Notes: a model not told the origin generated them from the letters alone. A stretch of 64,000 nt of DNA from Corynebacterium anserum (GCF_014262665.1 NZ_CP046883.1:2144657-2208656), one strand, 5' to 3'. Positions 18,463 through 27,405 are shown, counted from the stretch's first letter. Translations and numbers: made by a program.

Positions 18463-18840
18463 TTATTGCTGTTGAGCCTGTGCTTGGGCCTCTGCAATCT
18501 GCGTGCGAACAGCGTCCATGTCTAGCGCCTCGGCCTTGGTGACCAGGTCTTTAATCTCGCCTTCGCCGATGAGACCCGATACTCGTTCCAGCAGTACCCC
18601 ATCGCGGAAGAACATGATGGTCGGGATGGACTGAATACGCAACGCAGCTGCTAGTTCCTGGTTTGCCTCTGTATCAACCTTGCCAAACGTCACTCCCGGG
18701 TTCTGTTCGGACGCCCTTTCAAAGATCGGTCCGAATCGCTGACACGGGCCACACCATTCAGCCCAGAAGTCCAGAATGGTGATTCCCTCTTTCTCGATGG
18801 TCTCTTTGAAGTTCTGTGCTGTGATCTCGACGGTTGCCAT
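18463..18840 (-). CDS. Thioredoxin with classic CGPC site and Gln/Ala-rich tail
   Basis: This cytosolic thiol-disulfide reductase (125 aa) has DFWAEWCGPC (Cys30 and Cys33) and the cis-proline motif SIPTIMFF. The last 20 residues form an Ala/Gln-rich extension (AEAQAQAQQQ) absent from basic thioredoxins of about 105 residues. It is separate from the trxB-trxA pair at 53-55 kb, so the window encodes two thioredoxins. It precedes pspA on the same strand and is divergent from the DUF4442 gene. Confidence 0.93.
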   Translation of the reverse strand: MATVEITAQNFKETIEKEGITILDFWAEWCGPCQRFGPIFERASEQNPGVTFGKVDTEANQELAAALRIQSIPTIMFFRDGVLLERVSGLIGEGEIKDLVTKAEALDMDAVRTQIAEAQAQAQQQ

Positions 18841-19034
18841 ATGCCGAAAACCTCTCTGTTGACGATTGTATTGGCAGTTGTTTTAAGCCTGCTGTTGTCA
18901 ACGATACGCACGTCGGTTTTTATTCCTCCGGGGGCAGCTGCTTTTTATATTCATGCTTTTGTGTTTATGCTGCCGGGTTCGAGCGCTGTGAGTTCATGTC
19001 TCCGAGTGCCGTTGCTTTGACTAGTGTTGTGTTC

Positions 19035-19541
19035 ATGTCTTCTAGCTTCGACGCCAACAATAACCCCTCGCCGACCTATGCCATGTGGCAAAAGTTATCG
19101 AACAAGCCCGGGGGCAAAGCGTTATTCTCCGCCGGCGTGTGCATGAAAGCCCCCTATTTCGCCACCATACTGCCCTACATCATCGAGATGCGCCCAGGGT
19201 ACGCTCAGGTCAAAGCGCCTAAATGGTTTGGCGTCAACAACCACATCAAGACATTCCATGCGATTGCTGCCTGCAATGCCGCCGAGACCGCTATGGGCAT
19301 GCTTGCCGAAGCATCGATCCCTAATACCCACCGATGGTTGCCGATGGGTATGCGCACTAAGTACGTCGCGAAATCCCAAGGCGGGCTGGTAGCAACAGCA
19401 ACAGCGGAGCTTCCCGACTTCGCACAGATCACCAAAGAATCTGGTGGTCAGAAAGTCACCGTGGTTATCGAGTACAAAGATGCCTCAGGTAATGCTCCAG
19501 TAGAAGCCGAGATCGATATCTGGGTGACAGCGAAGAAATAG
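19035..19541 (+). CDS. DUF4442 hotdog-fold protein
   Basis: This 168-residue protein has the layout of DUF4442, a hotdog-fold family related to PaaI-like thioesterases. GYAQVKAPKWFGVNNHIKTFHAIAACNAAETAMGML is the conserved part: a strand, an N-N-H turn and the central helix. Basic strands follow. The open frame extends upstream to 18834, but that part is Cys/Ser/Phe-rich and overlaps the thioredoxin start, so the ATG at 19035 or the one at 18996 is more likely. No strong ribosome-binding site decides between them. The substrate is unknown. Confidence 0.8.
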   Translation: MSSSFDANNNPSPTYAMWQKLSNKPGGKALFSAGVCMKAPYFATILPYIIEMRPGYAQVKAPKWFGVNNHIKTFHAIAACNAAETAMGMLAEASIPNTHRWLPMGMRTKYVAKSQGGLVATATAELPDFAQITKESGGQKVTVVIEYKDASGNAPVEAEIDIWVTAKK

Positions 19542-19572
19542 AAATCGCCCAATACCGCCGCCCAAGACCCCA

Positions 19573-19998
19573 CTATCTCCCGGTGAGCAGAGCGCCGAGC
19601 TCTATCCCGCACCACACCAGCGCACATGTTCCAAAAAAGCCTGCCAGGCTCACCAGCACACTCATCGCCTGGTTAGCAAATGCCTCGCTCAGGCTAGAGG
19701 AATCCTTGACACTATTGACCATAGCGGTAGAAAACGTCGTAAACCCCCCAGTGAGCGCCAGGAAAAAGGCACATACATAGGCGGCATCGCCCCGACCTCG
19801 CGTGAGGGCAACCTCAGCAGTCAGTACTATAACGAGCGCCAATACGGACGTACCGATGGCATTGATTCTGTTTACGGCACGCAGAGGTGACATTCCGTGA
19901 ACGTTCTGTAAATACTGATCCAGCAGGAAACGAAGCGTAGCCCCGGCGCCACCACCCACAAGCATCACGAGTGCTATTCCAACATTAGCGATCCCCAT
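19573..19998 (-). CDS. crcB: Fluoride channel subunit FluC (CrcB), second of a pair
   Basis: This is a four-helix fluoride-selective channel subunit (141 aa). The family marks are GGGAGATLRFLLDQ in helix 1, NAIGTSVLAL in helix 2 with the pore Asn, and TGGFTTFSTAM in helix 3 with the sodium-site break and the phenylalanine box. The frame is open to 20130, but the real start is the ATG at 19998, where MGIANVGIAL begins the first helix. It overlaps the end of the upstream crcB gene by 14 bases. Two different FluC genes in tandem usually encode oppositely oriented halves of one heterodimer. Confidence 0.92.
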   Translation of the reverse strand: MGIANVGIALVMLVGGGAGATLRFLLDQYLQNVHGMSPLRAVNRINAIGTSVLALVIVLTAEVALTRGRGDAAYVCAFFLALTGGFTTFSTAMVNSVKDSSSLSEAFANQAMSVLVSLAGFFGTCALVWCGIELGALLTGR

Positions 19999-20737
19999 GT
20001 GCAGCGTCCTTTCGTCGATGGTCCAGCACCGTTTCGTTTTGGTCGACGAGCCGCACCCCAGGAGGAATTCCACGCCGATCCCCTCGCTGGATCCCCTCCT
20101 CCGCATCCGGCTGCTCACTAAGGCGGCCACTTCTTCCAGTGCGGTTCGCTAGCTGTAGACCTGCCCCTGCACAAACGATCCCGATGATTAGCGACACATA
20201 AGCGACAAGCACCGCGACAATCGTGTTACTCATGGTCATTCTGAAAACAGAGTCGATTTCTCCATTTATCACGGCTCCTCCAACGGGGGATTCGGCCACA
20301 GCTTGACCGAATACCACGGCTGGACTCACCGCCGCACTACCGTTCAGAAGCGCACGTGGGAAATTTGGAATTAGTGTTCCGGCTATCGACGAAAAACTCG
20401 TGAAGCCTCCCAGAAAACCAGTGCCGAAAAAATTCCGGTAATTACTTGTCCCGTCCGGAACTTTGCCCACGAGGAAACCCAGCGCGAAAGCGCCAAGGAT
20501 GTTCACCAAAGCAAGGGCTAGCGGCGTCGATAAAAACGGAGCTAGACCTGCGCGCACCGCGGTGGAAAGCAGCACTCCCAAGGCGCCACCACAAAAGACG
20601 AAGTAGAGAGCCTGCCGCTGAGGCATCCATGTGCGATGCGACGAGCGATCCTTCCGAGCTGGAGTCATATTCGCAGCGTACCCCAGTGGGGTGTGGTCAC
20701 CACCTCCGCCTGTGCTCGGTGGATAGTAGATCATCAC
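19985..20737 (-). CDS. crcB: Fluoride channel subunit FluC (CrcB) with long polar C-terminal tail
   Basis: This is the first of the overlapping FluC pair (250 aa from the outermost ATG). Helix 1 GGALGVLLSTAVRAGL, helix 2 NILGAFALGFLVGK and helix 3 GFLGGFTSFSS carry the family signatures. The fourth helix comes late (near residues 168-195), after an extra loop of about 45 residues (PNFPRALLNGSAAVSP onward). An unusual charged tail of about 50 residues (RTGRSGRLSEQPDAEEG onward) follows. Part of that tail is encoded in the bases that overlap or precede the next gene. An inner ATG at 20668 is an alternative start. No fluoride-riboswitch-like element was recognised upstream. Confidence 0.9.
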   Translation of the reverse strand: MMIYYPPSTGGGGDHTPLGYAANMTPARKDRSSHRTWMPQRQALYFVFCGGALGVLLSTAVRAGLAPFLSTPLALALVNILGAFALGFLVGKVPDGTSNYRNFFGTGFLGGFTSFSSIAGTLIPNFPRALLNGSAAVSPAVVFGQAVAESPVGGAVINGEIDSVFRMTMSNTIVAVLVAYVSLIIGIVCAGAGLQLANRTGRSGRLSEQPDAEEGIQRGDRRGIPPGVRLVDQNETVLDHRRKDAAHGDR

Positions 20738-20842
20738 TGCTTCCGCTCGAAAAAATTTTCCACTCGACCTGCGACGATAGAAAATCCCCCACCTCGGCGA
20801 GCACCTACTAGATCACCGAAAATGATGTGCAATAATGTCCGC

Positions 20843-21334
20843 ATGACCATTACGCCTATCTCGCGCACACAGAGTGGACAGCCCTGGCTGTCCGATAAAG
20901 AACAGGCTCTGTGGCGCGAGTGGCTCCTCGTCACCCGACGCATGGAAAGCGTTCTCGCCAAAGAATTACTGTCACAATCGTCTATCTCCTACGCCGACTA
21001 CGCTGTCCTAGTACACCTCTCGGAAAGCGCGGAGGGGCGCTACCGCATCGCAGCTCTGGCGGAGTCTTTAGATTGGGATCGCTCTCGTCTTTCACACCAG
21101 ATCACGCGCATGGCCAAACGGGGTCTAGTGCGACGCGAAACCTGCAGCAACGACGGCCGTGGCGCATACGTGGCCATCGAAGAACATGGGCGCAAGATTA
21201 TTGCGGAGGCTTCCCCTGGACACGTCGCGGGAGTTCGCCGGCACATGTTTGAATTAATTGACGAGGATGAGCAAGAGACGCTCCTCCACATCCTCAAAAA
21301 ACTCGCGGTGCAGTTCACCGATTCTCAGGACTAA
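20843..21334 (+). CDS. MarR-family transcriptional regulator
   Basis: This winged-helix regulator (163 aa) contains SYADYAVLVHLSESAEGRYRIAALAESLDWDRSRLSHQITRMAKRGLVRRE, the MarR recognition region, followed by the beta-wing with ETCSNDGRGAYVAIEEHG. The frame runs upstream to 20636 inside the opposing crcB gene, but the ATG at 20843 starts at the right place for the family. It is divergent from the fluC pair, so it may control it or itself through the 105-base gap. The ligand is unknown. Confidence 0.9.
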   Translation: MTITPISRTQSGQPWLSDKEQALWREWLLVTRRMESVLAKELLSQSSISYADYAVLVHLSESAEGRYRIAALAESLDWDRSRLSHQITRMAKRGLVRRETCSNDGRGAYVAIEEHGRKIIAEASPGHVAGVRRHMFELIDEDEQETLLHILKKLAVQFTDSQD

Positions 21335-21373
21335 CCCAGGTTCCCTGGGACTAATCCAGTTCCTTAGAGGAAC
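21335..21373. terminator. Two small hairpins between the convergent marR and dnaB genes
   Basis: CCCAGG-TTC-CCTGGG (21335-21349) and GTTCCT-TAG-AGGAAC (21359-21373) are perfect adjacent hairpins in the 120-base convergent gap. Neither has a U-tract, so a role as terminator is only likely by position. Confidence 0.4.
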
Positions 21374-21454
21374 GCGGTTTCCCCGGCACCAACCCGCCTA
21401 CCCAGCTCCCTGCAGCTGCGCAGTGGGCCCATGCGCTGCCCAAAGCAAAATCTT

Positions 21455-22909
21455 CTATGCCTGTCCCACACCAAAATCTCGAGCCATGTCGGAGAATTTC
21501 GAGTACTGCAGCTGGTGCGCCACAGTGACCGTGCCTATCGGTCCACCGCGGTGCTTTGCCAAGATAATGTCCGCCTCGCCGGCACGCTCGTGATCACGGT
21601 TGGAGCTGTCTGGGCGATTTATGAGCATGACCATGTCGGCGTCCTGCTCCAGAGAACCTGATTCACGCAGATCAGAGACGCGTGGGAGAGCATCATCTCC
21701 GCGCGATTCCACACCACGATTCAGCTGCGAAATTGCCACCACGGGTACATCTATTTCCTTGGCTAGCAGCTTCAATTGGCGTGAAAACTCGGACACCTCC
21801 TGTTGCCGCGATTCCACTTTCTTGCCTGAACTCATCAGCTGCAGGTAATCAACCACGATCAACTGCAAGTCATGCTGCTGCTTCAAACGGCGGGCCTTCG
21901 CGCGGATTTCCATCATGGTCAGATTCGGTGAATCATCGATGAATAACGGCGCCTGGTCGATCTCGCTGATTCTTCTGGTTAGACGTTCCCAGTCAGCATC
22001 CTCCATTTTTCCTCCGCGCATAGCAGATAGGTGTACTTCTGCCTCCGCGGAGAAGATGCGCATCATCACCTCGGACTTCGACATTTCCAGGCTAAATAGT
22101 GCGGATGTTTTGTTGTGTTTAATCGAACAGCTGCGCATGAAGTCCAATGCCAGTGTGGATTTGCCTACGCCCGGACGCGCAGCGACGATAATCATTTGAC
22201 CTCCGTGGAGCCCATTGGTGAGGTCATCGAGATCAACGAATCCCGTGGGAACACCTAACGCCAGTCCACCCTCGTTTTCTTTTTCATCGAGTTCGGCGAT
22301 AGTTTCATCCAACAGCTCGGAGAACACTTGATAGTCCTGGGACGAGGCTTTATCAGTGATTTTGAACATCTCCTGCTGTGCATTGTCCACAACGGTATCG
22401 ACCTCTGCGCCTTCGATACCGGAGTATCCGAGTTGGACAATCTTCGTCCCGGCCTGCACTAGACGGCGTAGGACGGCTTTTTCTGCAACAATGTTCGCGT
22501 AATAACCAACATTGGCGGCAGTAGGGGTGCGCTGGATGATGCTATGCAAATACGGCGCTCCGCCTGCCCGGTCGAGCTGACCATCTCGGTCGAGTCGACT
22601 AGCCACAATGACCGGGTCAACTTCTTTACCTTCGCCATAGAGCCTGAGAATGCAATCGAAGATCAACGCATGCCCCGGGCGGTAAAAATCATCCGTTACT
22701 AACCGCTCTACTACCTCGGCGATGGCTTCCTTATCGAGCAGCATGCCGCCGAGAACTCCCTGTTCTGCCTCAATATTCTGAGGCATTTGGGGGCCAAGAT
22801 CCTGGATCTCTCCACGGAATTCACCGTCATACTCGCCTCGGTCATTCGCGCGCTGATAACGCTGACCGTAGCTATCTCCGTATGGCATACTCTGACCCTG
22901 TGTGTTCAT
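21455..22909 (-). CDS. dnaB: Replicative DNA helicase DnaB
   Basis: This hexameric replication-fork helicase (484 aa) has the N-terminal primase-interacting domain (PQNIEAEQGVLGGMLLDKEAIAEVVE) and the RecA-like motor with Walker A ARPGVGKST (about residue 235), LEMSKSEVMMRIFSAEA, Walker B LIVVDYLQLM, and SQLNRGVESR with the arginine finger region. There is no intein. In many corynebacteria dnaB lies directly after rplI. Here a small membrane-protein gene, a monooxygenase gene and two long gene-free stretches separate them. Confidence 0.97.
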   Translation of the reverse strand: MNTQGQSMPYGDSYGQRYQRANDRGEYDGEFRGEIQDLGPQMPQNIEAEQGVLGGMLLDKEAIAEVVERLVTDDFYRPGHALIFDCILRLYGEGKEVDPVIVASRLDRDGQLDRAGGAPYLHSIIQRTPTAANVGYYANIVAEKAVLRRLVQAGTKIVQLGYSGIEGAEVDTVVDNAQQEMFKITDKASSQDYQVFSELLDETIAELDEKENEGGLALGVPTGFVDLDDLTNGLHGGQMIIVAARPGVGKSTLALDFMRSCSIKHNKTSALFSLEMSKSEVMMRIFSAEAEVHLSAMRGGKMEDADWERLTRRISEIDQAPLFIDDSPNLTMMEIRAKARRLKQQHDLQLIVVDYLQLMSSGKKVESRQQEVSEFSRQLKLLAKEIDVPVVAISQLNRGVESRGDDALPRVSDLRESGSLEQDADMVMLINRPDSSNRDHERAGEADIILAKHRGGPIGTVTVAHQLQYSKFSDMARDFGVGQA

Positions 22910-23006
22910 GTGCCTTACTCTAGCGGGCGGTCGGACATTCCCGATGAGAGGGCGTTTACTTTTCCCTTCAGGTCACATGTCAAATCATAGTGCTGTCGTG
23001 CGGTAA

Positions 23007-23234
23007 TTAGCGATCGTCAGGGTGTGAGCTCTTCTCCCACCTTTGTTCCTGCGATGCTTGCTGCGCGTGAGCGGACTGACTCATATCCATCGTGTAGTAA
23101 TCCTGTTGCGTCATCGGAGGATCGTCGAGATGTTTGCGGGAATTGAGATACCACCAGATGCTCACGCTGCCAACGGTAATTATCGGGGTGAAAAGGAAGA
23201 AGATCAGAATGATTCCCCAGGTATCAAAGCCCAT
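23007..23234 (-). CDS. Small single-span membrane protein of unknown function
   Basis: This 75-residue protein has one membrane helix (WGIILIFFLFTPIITVGSVSIWWYL, about residues 6-30) and a polar Gln/Asp/His-rich cytosolic tail. The frame is open to 23345, but the ATG at 23234 is preceded by AGGAGG at a good distance (AGGAGGCAGCAGACA), so this start is well supported. It precedes dnaB on the same strand with a gap of 97 bases. No family was recognised. Confidence 0.75.
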   Translation of the reverse strand: MGFDTWGIILIFFLFTPIITVGSVSIWWYLNSRKHLDDPPMTQQDYYTMDMSQSAHAQQASQEQRWEKSSHPDDR

Positions 23235-23910
23235 TGTCTGCTGCCTCCTTCTATAAGACTGCTGTGGTTTTAAGGACGTTACGCGATCCTTATGACGCTT
23301 GCTCCGCGCCGCCCGCGGCCTTCCTGAGTTTCGCGTACTGCGCACTATCTAGCATTCCTCAAATCCACGGGCTTGTGACCGTGTATCTTCCTTCTGAGCC
23401 TCAGCCGCCAACCATGCGCTTATCCCCTGCGCGGGGTCATGCAGCATGTGATGATCTTCTGGCACTACCGTGCGTCATGCAATCCCTGTCACACTATTTT
23501 CACTACTTTTCTCTTGCCGAGACTACTCCTCATTCCCATTCCTAAAGAAGTTATCCACAAGCTTGTGTGGATAACTTGTGGAGAAAGTGTGAAGAAAGTG
23601 GATTTCCCCAGCTCGCCTTGTGGATAACTCTCGTCCTTTTGTCGCTCTCACCTGCATGTTTCCATAAAAACGCAGGTCACAGCCCCAATGTTGCGTGTCC
23701 GTTGACAACAATTGACAGTGGATAACTTGGGGAAAAGTCAAACCCGCAGGCCATCGACAGCCGGCTTTTTATACCTGCAGGTCACGCGTTTGTTGCCTTT
23801 TATACATCCCATTCATCTACCGGCGTGCAGTTTTCCACAAGCTGAGTTTTTTCTCACTAGATATGTCATTTAGCAAAACAACGTACTGCTTTATAGGTAA
23901 CCTAAGCTTC
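23235..23910. promoter_or_regulatory. Gene-free region with a DnaA-box cluster upstream of the monooxygenase
   Basis: Within these 676 bases are three perfect DnaA boxes: TTATCCACA at 23551-23559 and its complement TGTGGATAA at 23566-23574 and 23619-23627. One-mismatch boxes lie at 23717-23725 (AGTGGATAA) and 23831-23839 (TTTTCCACA). The first two form an inverted pair 6 bases apart. The region is AT-richer than its flanks and lies about 40 kb from oriC. The monooxygenase promoter should be near its right end. Confidence 0.75.
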
Positions 23911-25527
23911 ATGAGCACTAAAGTTTCTCCTATTAACAGTTCCTCAGACGCTCACGATGACGCCCACGTCCACGACCTCGTCATCGTTGGCGCGGGAGTC
24001 TCCGGCGTGGATCTTGCGCACCACGTCTCCAAGCGTTTCCCACAGTGGGATTGGATCGCCGTGGATTCCAATTCTGACGTAGGAGGCACCTGGAATACCT
24101 TCACGTACCCAGGAATCCGCTCTGACTCAGACATGGCCACGTTCTCCTTCCCATTCAAGAAGTGGCCTCACAGCGGAACTCTCGGCTCTGGTTCCAATAT
24201 CAAGGAATACGTCCGTGACGTTGCGCAGGAAGTGGGATTGCTGGATCGCCTGCAGCTCTCCACCTGGGTAGAGCGCGCAAATTTCCACACCGATAGTGGC
24301 CTGTGGGAACTCACGGTCAAGCGTGGTGCCAAGGGCTCGGACATGAGCGAAGGGGGCGAGGGTGGCGTCGAAGGAAAAGAATCAGGGACGCCACCCTCAG
24401 CAGAAACGGACACCATCTGGACGAAGCGCGTGCATTTCGCTGCGGGTTATTACAAGCACAGCGAAGGCTTCACAGCGAACATTCCCGGTCTGGAGAACTT
24501 CGGTGGCACTGTTGTACACCCACAGCGTTGGCCAGAAGGCCTCGACGTGCGTGGCAAAAAAATAGTGATCATCGGTTCCGGTGCTACTGCAGTGACGCTC
24601 CTTCCTTCATTGCACAACATGGGCGCAGACACTACTATGCTGCAACGCACCCCAACGTACATTGCTCCCCTACCAGAAGTTGATAGCATTTCTGCCGCCT
24701 ATGGGGCTATTCTTCCGGAAAAGATTGCTGTCAAGGCTGCTCGCACCACGCACATCTGGCGTGACATGATTCAGTACTGGCTGTGCCAAGGTGTTCCCAC
24801 TGTTGCTAAGGGAGCTTTCTGGGCTATGAACAGGCGCTTTATTAGCGCTAAGGAAATCAAGCAGAACTTTACTCCCCCGTACAACCCATGGGATCAACGC
24901 GTCTGCAAGGCTCCGGGCGGCGACATCTTCAAAGCCATCAATGATGGTGCGAAGGTCGTGACCGCTCGCATCAAGCAGGTAGAGGCCGAAGGTGTGCGCT
25001 TGGACGATGGCCGGCTACTGGAATGCGACATTCTCATCACTGCAACTGGTCTGAAGCTCCAGACCTTCGGCAACGCAGAGCTTGCCATAGATGGGGTGAG
25101 CATGAATATCCCAAGCCTAGTGAGCTACCGCGGGTTGATGCTCAACGCACTGCCAAACTTCAGCTACACCATTGGCTACTTCAACCAGTCTTGGACTCTC
25201 CGCGCAGACATGGTCTCCCGCTACGTCGTGGAGTTGTGGAAGGACATGGAAAAGCGTAATCAGCGCTTTGCCACTCCCCTCCTGCCTCAGGGCGTCAAGG
25301 CAGAGTTGCCTCTGCTTGAAATGTCGTCCGGGTACATCCAACGTTCCGTGGATGAGCTACCGCGCCAGGGTGAAAGCGATCCGTGGCGTATCAAACATGA
25401 CTATGTATATGAATCACGGCGTCTGTTGTCGTCGGATCGCGATCACGACATGGCCTTTGACTCAGACGCTATCGCGGCTGCCAAGAATCTCGCGCAACAG
25501 GGGCAGGCCACGGCAGTGGGGGTGTAA
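23911..25527 (+). CDS. Flavin-containing Baeyer-Villiger monooxygenase (EthA-like)
   Basis: This FAD- and NADPH-dependent monooxygenase (538 aa) inserts oxygen next to ketones and in relatives also oxidises thioamides. The FAD Rossmann motif GAGVSG is at about residues 26-31, the Baeyer-Villiger fingerprint F-x-G-x3-H-x3-W-P reads FGGTVVHPQRWP near 197-208, and the NADPH motif GSGATA follows. Between them is a Gly/Glu/Ser-rich insert (about 135-165) not typical of the family. The frame opens at 23863, but the ATG at 23911 fits the family start. It stands alone between DnaA boxes and a strong terminator. EthA of mycobacteria activates ethionamide; the natural substrate here is unknown. Confidence 0.9.
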   Translation: MSTKVSPINSSSDAHDDAHVHDLVIVGAGVSGVDLAHHVSKRFPQWDWIAVDSNSDVGGTWNTFTYPGIRSDSDMATFSFPFKKWPHSGTLGSGSNIKEYVRDVAQEVGLLDRLQLSTWVERANFHTDSGLWELTVKRGAKGSDMSEGGEGGVEGKESGTPPSAETDTIWTKRVHFAAGYYKHSEGFTANIPGLENFGGTVVHPQRWPEGLDVRGKKIVIIGSGATAVTLLPSLHNMGADTTMLQRTPTYIAPLPEVDSISAAYGAILPEKIAVKAARTTHIWRDMIQYWLCQGVPTVAKGAFWAMNRRFISAKEIKQNFTPPYNPWDQRVCKAPGGDIFKAINDGAKVVTARIKQVEAEGVRLDDGRLLECDILITATGLKLQTFGNAELAIDGVSMNIPSLVSYRGLMLNALPNFSYTIGYFNQSWTLRADMVSRYVVELWKDMEKRNQRFATPLLPQGVKAELPLLEMSSGYIQRSVDELPRQGESDPWRIKHDYVYESRRLLSSDRDHDMAFDSDAIAAAKNLAQQGQATAVGV

Positions 25528-25595
25528 TAGCGCTTAATCCACCCGGCTTCCGGCAACAGGGTAACCCGCCGCGTGCCGAGAAGTGATTGTAAGAC

Positions 25596-25627
25596 AGACG
25601 CATTTACTCAGGTAAATGCGTCTTTTT
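25596..25627 (+). terminator. Rho-independent terminator of the monooxygenase gene
   Basis: A perfect 12-base-pair stem (AGACGCATTTAC with its complement) and a TCAG loop are followed by TTTT, 68 bases after the stop codon. This is the clearest intrinsic terminator in the window. Confidence 0.9.
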
Positions 25628-26243
25628 ACTTTCTAGTTTCGTACCTCTATTTGATTATACCCACTATTTTCCTGGTAATGATGGGCAGATCCTACTATGA
25701 CTAATCCCTTTCGTGTAATTACCCAAGTGATATTTGGCCACCTCCCCCCTCGTCATTCGATTTCTCGTCGGCCTGTGAATAAGAATCATCGCACAGTGAT
25801 TCCGCAGTTTTTCCCGATGAAGTGAACCTTCGCCACGGCTCTCCCCCAATGAAACTTTCAACAATGACCACAGAGGGACGCTGTGCTGTCATGAGAGTTG
25901 GCCCCAAGCGTTCCGCCGAGAAAGAACACCTGCGCAAACAATCGACACAGACACACCGACGCACATACACCGAAGGCCCTGAGCCGATTCCTCACCACAC
26001 CATGGAGCCATGGGCGTTTTCGAACCAGCGCAGGGCCTGTATGAGGCGTGCTGTTGTCTATATGTCTCAATGTCAGTGTGCAAAAACCTGATGTGAAGCG
26101 TGACAAGTTGTAGTCAGTCGGGGTGTCTAAGCCCAACTGAGAATAACTTCACGAGAGCTTTTGCCGTTGTTTAAGCAAGTACACACGTAGCAACCGTGCG
26201 TAAAAATTTCACGCAAGGGCTACACGCCAATGCGCTTTATTGA
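25628..26243. other. Gene-free stretch between the monooxygenase terminator and rplI
   Basis: Short overlapping frames exist on both strands but none has family features, a ribosome-binding site or convincing codon use. With the preceding terminator this makes about 0.7 kb without a recognised gene in an otherwise dense region. It could be the remains of a lost gene or hold an untranslated RNA. Nothing specific can be assigned. Confidence 0.5.
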
Positions 26244-26696
26244 TTACTCGCCAACAACCTCAAAGTTCAGGGAAGCAACAACATCCTTGTGTAGCTTCAC
26301 ATCCACGGCATAGTTGCCAGTGGTCTTCACATCGCGCTTGGAAAGAGCGATGGAGCGCTTATCCAAGGAACGGCCGTTGGCCTTCTTCACAGCTGCGGCA
26401 ATGTCATCAGCAGTGACAGAGCCGAACAGCTTGCCAGACTCCGAAGTGCGAACAGGAACGGTCACACCAGTGAGATTTTCCAGCTCTTCCTTGACTTCGC
26501 GTGCGTGATCGAGATCGCGGATCGCGCGGGCCTCCTGAGCGCGCTTGATGCCTTCGATCTGCTTTTCTGCACCACGGGTCGCGATGATTGCGTAACCGCG
26601 TGGCAGTAGGTAGTTACGTCCGTAGCCAGCCTTGACTTCAACGATGTCGCCGGGAACACCGAGATTGTCAACGGCGGCGGTGAGGATCAGCTTCAT
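26244..26696 (-). CDS. rplI: 50S ribosomal protein L9
   Basis: This is ribosomal protein bL9 (150 aa). MKLILTAAVDNLGVPGDIVEVKAGYGRNYLLPRGYAI is the N-terminal RNA-binding domain, a long connecting helix covers about 43-80, and the C-terminal domain contains GKLFGSVTADDIAAA. It is the third gene of an rpsF-ssb-rplI operon. There is no rpsR (S18) between ssb and rplI, as is usual in corynebacteria. Confidence 0.98.
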   Translation of the reverse strand: MKLILTAAVDNLGVPGDIVEVKAGYGRNYLLPRGYAIIATRGAEKQIEGIKRAQEARAIRDLDHAREVKEELENLTGVTVPVRTSESGKLFGSVTADDIAAAVKKANGRSLDKRSIALSKRDVKTTGNYAVDVKLHKDVVASLNFEVVGE

Positions 26697-26790
26697 GATC
26701 CAGCCTTTCGTTGTGCAATGGGGGTTGACTTTAAGCGTTGATAAATTTTCATCTCAACCAGCGCGTACGCTGGCCAACAATATTTGGCGA

Positions 26791-27405
26791 TCAGAACGGC
26801 GGTTCTTCGTCGCCTCCACCGAAACCGGATTGCTGAGGTGCAGAGTTCCACGGGTCATCGTCACGGGAAGCGTTGCGTCCACCGAAACCCTGGTTGTTCT
26901 GTCCACCCTGGTTGCCCTGGTTACCGCCGAAGCCCTGTGCGCTTCCGCCAACCTGGCCACCCTGGTTGAAGCCTCCTTGGCCACCACCACTGTTGCCACC
27001 ACCGAAGCCACCTGCCTGGCCACCGCCGCGGCCGGAAGGCGCTGTTTTCTGAATCTGAGCGGTCGCGTACTTCAACGCGGGGCCAACCTCGTCAACTTCA
27101 ACCTCAAAAACGCTACGACGCTCTCCCTCTCGGGATTCAAAAGAACGCTGACGTAAGCGTCCGGTCACAATGACGCGGTCTCCCTTAGTCAAAGAATTTG
27201 CAACGTTCTCAGCTGCTTGACGCCACACATTGCAGGTCAGGAACAGTGCGTCTCCATCGACCCACTGATTGGACTGAGGATCGAAACGGCGCGGCGTAGA
27301 TGCCACGCGAAAGTTCGCCACTGCTGCACCTGATGGTGTGTAACGCAGCTCTGGGTCGGCAACGAGGTTGCCAACCACAGTGATCGGAGTCTCGCCCTGT
27401 GCCAT
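26791..27405 (-). CDS. ssb: Single-stranded DNA-binding protein
   Basis: This is the ssDNA-binding protein of replication and repair (204 aa). The OB fold occupies about residues 5-110 ([54 protein letters not shown]). A Gly/Gln/Asn-rich linker of about 75 residues with GGQGG- and [13 protein letters not shown] repeats leads to the acidic tip DEEPPF, which docks partner proteins. It lies between rpsF and rplI on the same strand. Confidence 0.97.
   Translation of the reverse strand: MAQGETPITVVGNLVADPELRYTPSGAAVANFRVASTPRRFDPQSNQWVDGDALFLTCNVWRQAAENVANSLTKGDRVIVTGRLRQRSFESREGERRSVFEVEVDEVGPALKYATAQIQKTAPSGRGGGQAGGFGGGNSGGGQGGFNQGGQVGGSAQGFGGNQGNQGGQNNQGFGGRNASRDDDPWNSAPQQSGFGGGDEEPPF

Noticed and set aside
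18834..19034. N-terminal extension of the DUF4442 gene
   Set aside because: It starts inside the thioredoxin gene and reads as Cys/Phe/Ser-rich sequence with no similarity to the family; the later ATGs are better starts.
20738..20842. Possible fluoride riboswitch upstream of the fluC pair
   Set aside because: The gap is short and does not show the conserved core of the crcB motif.
25822..26091. Open frame of 89 codons in the gene-free region before rplI
   Set aside because: It has no ribosome-binding site and no family resemblance, and it is overlapped by equally long frames on the other strand. Its residue make-up looks like translated non-coding DNA.
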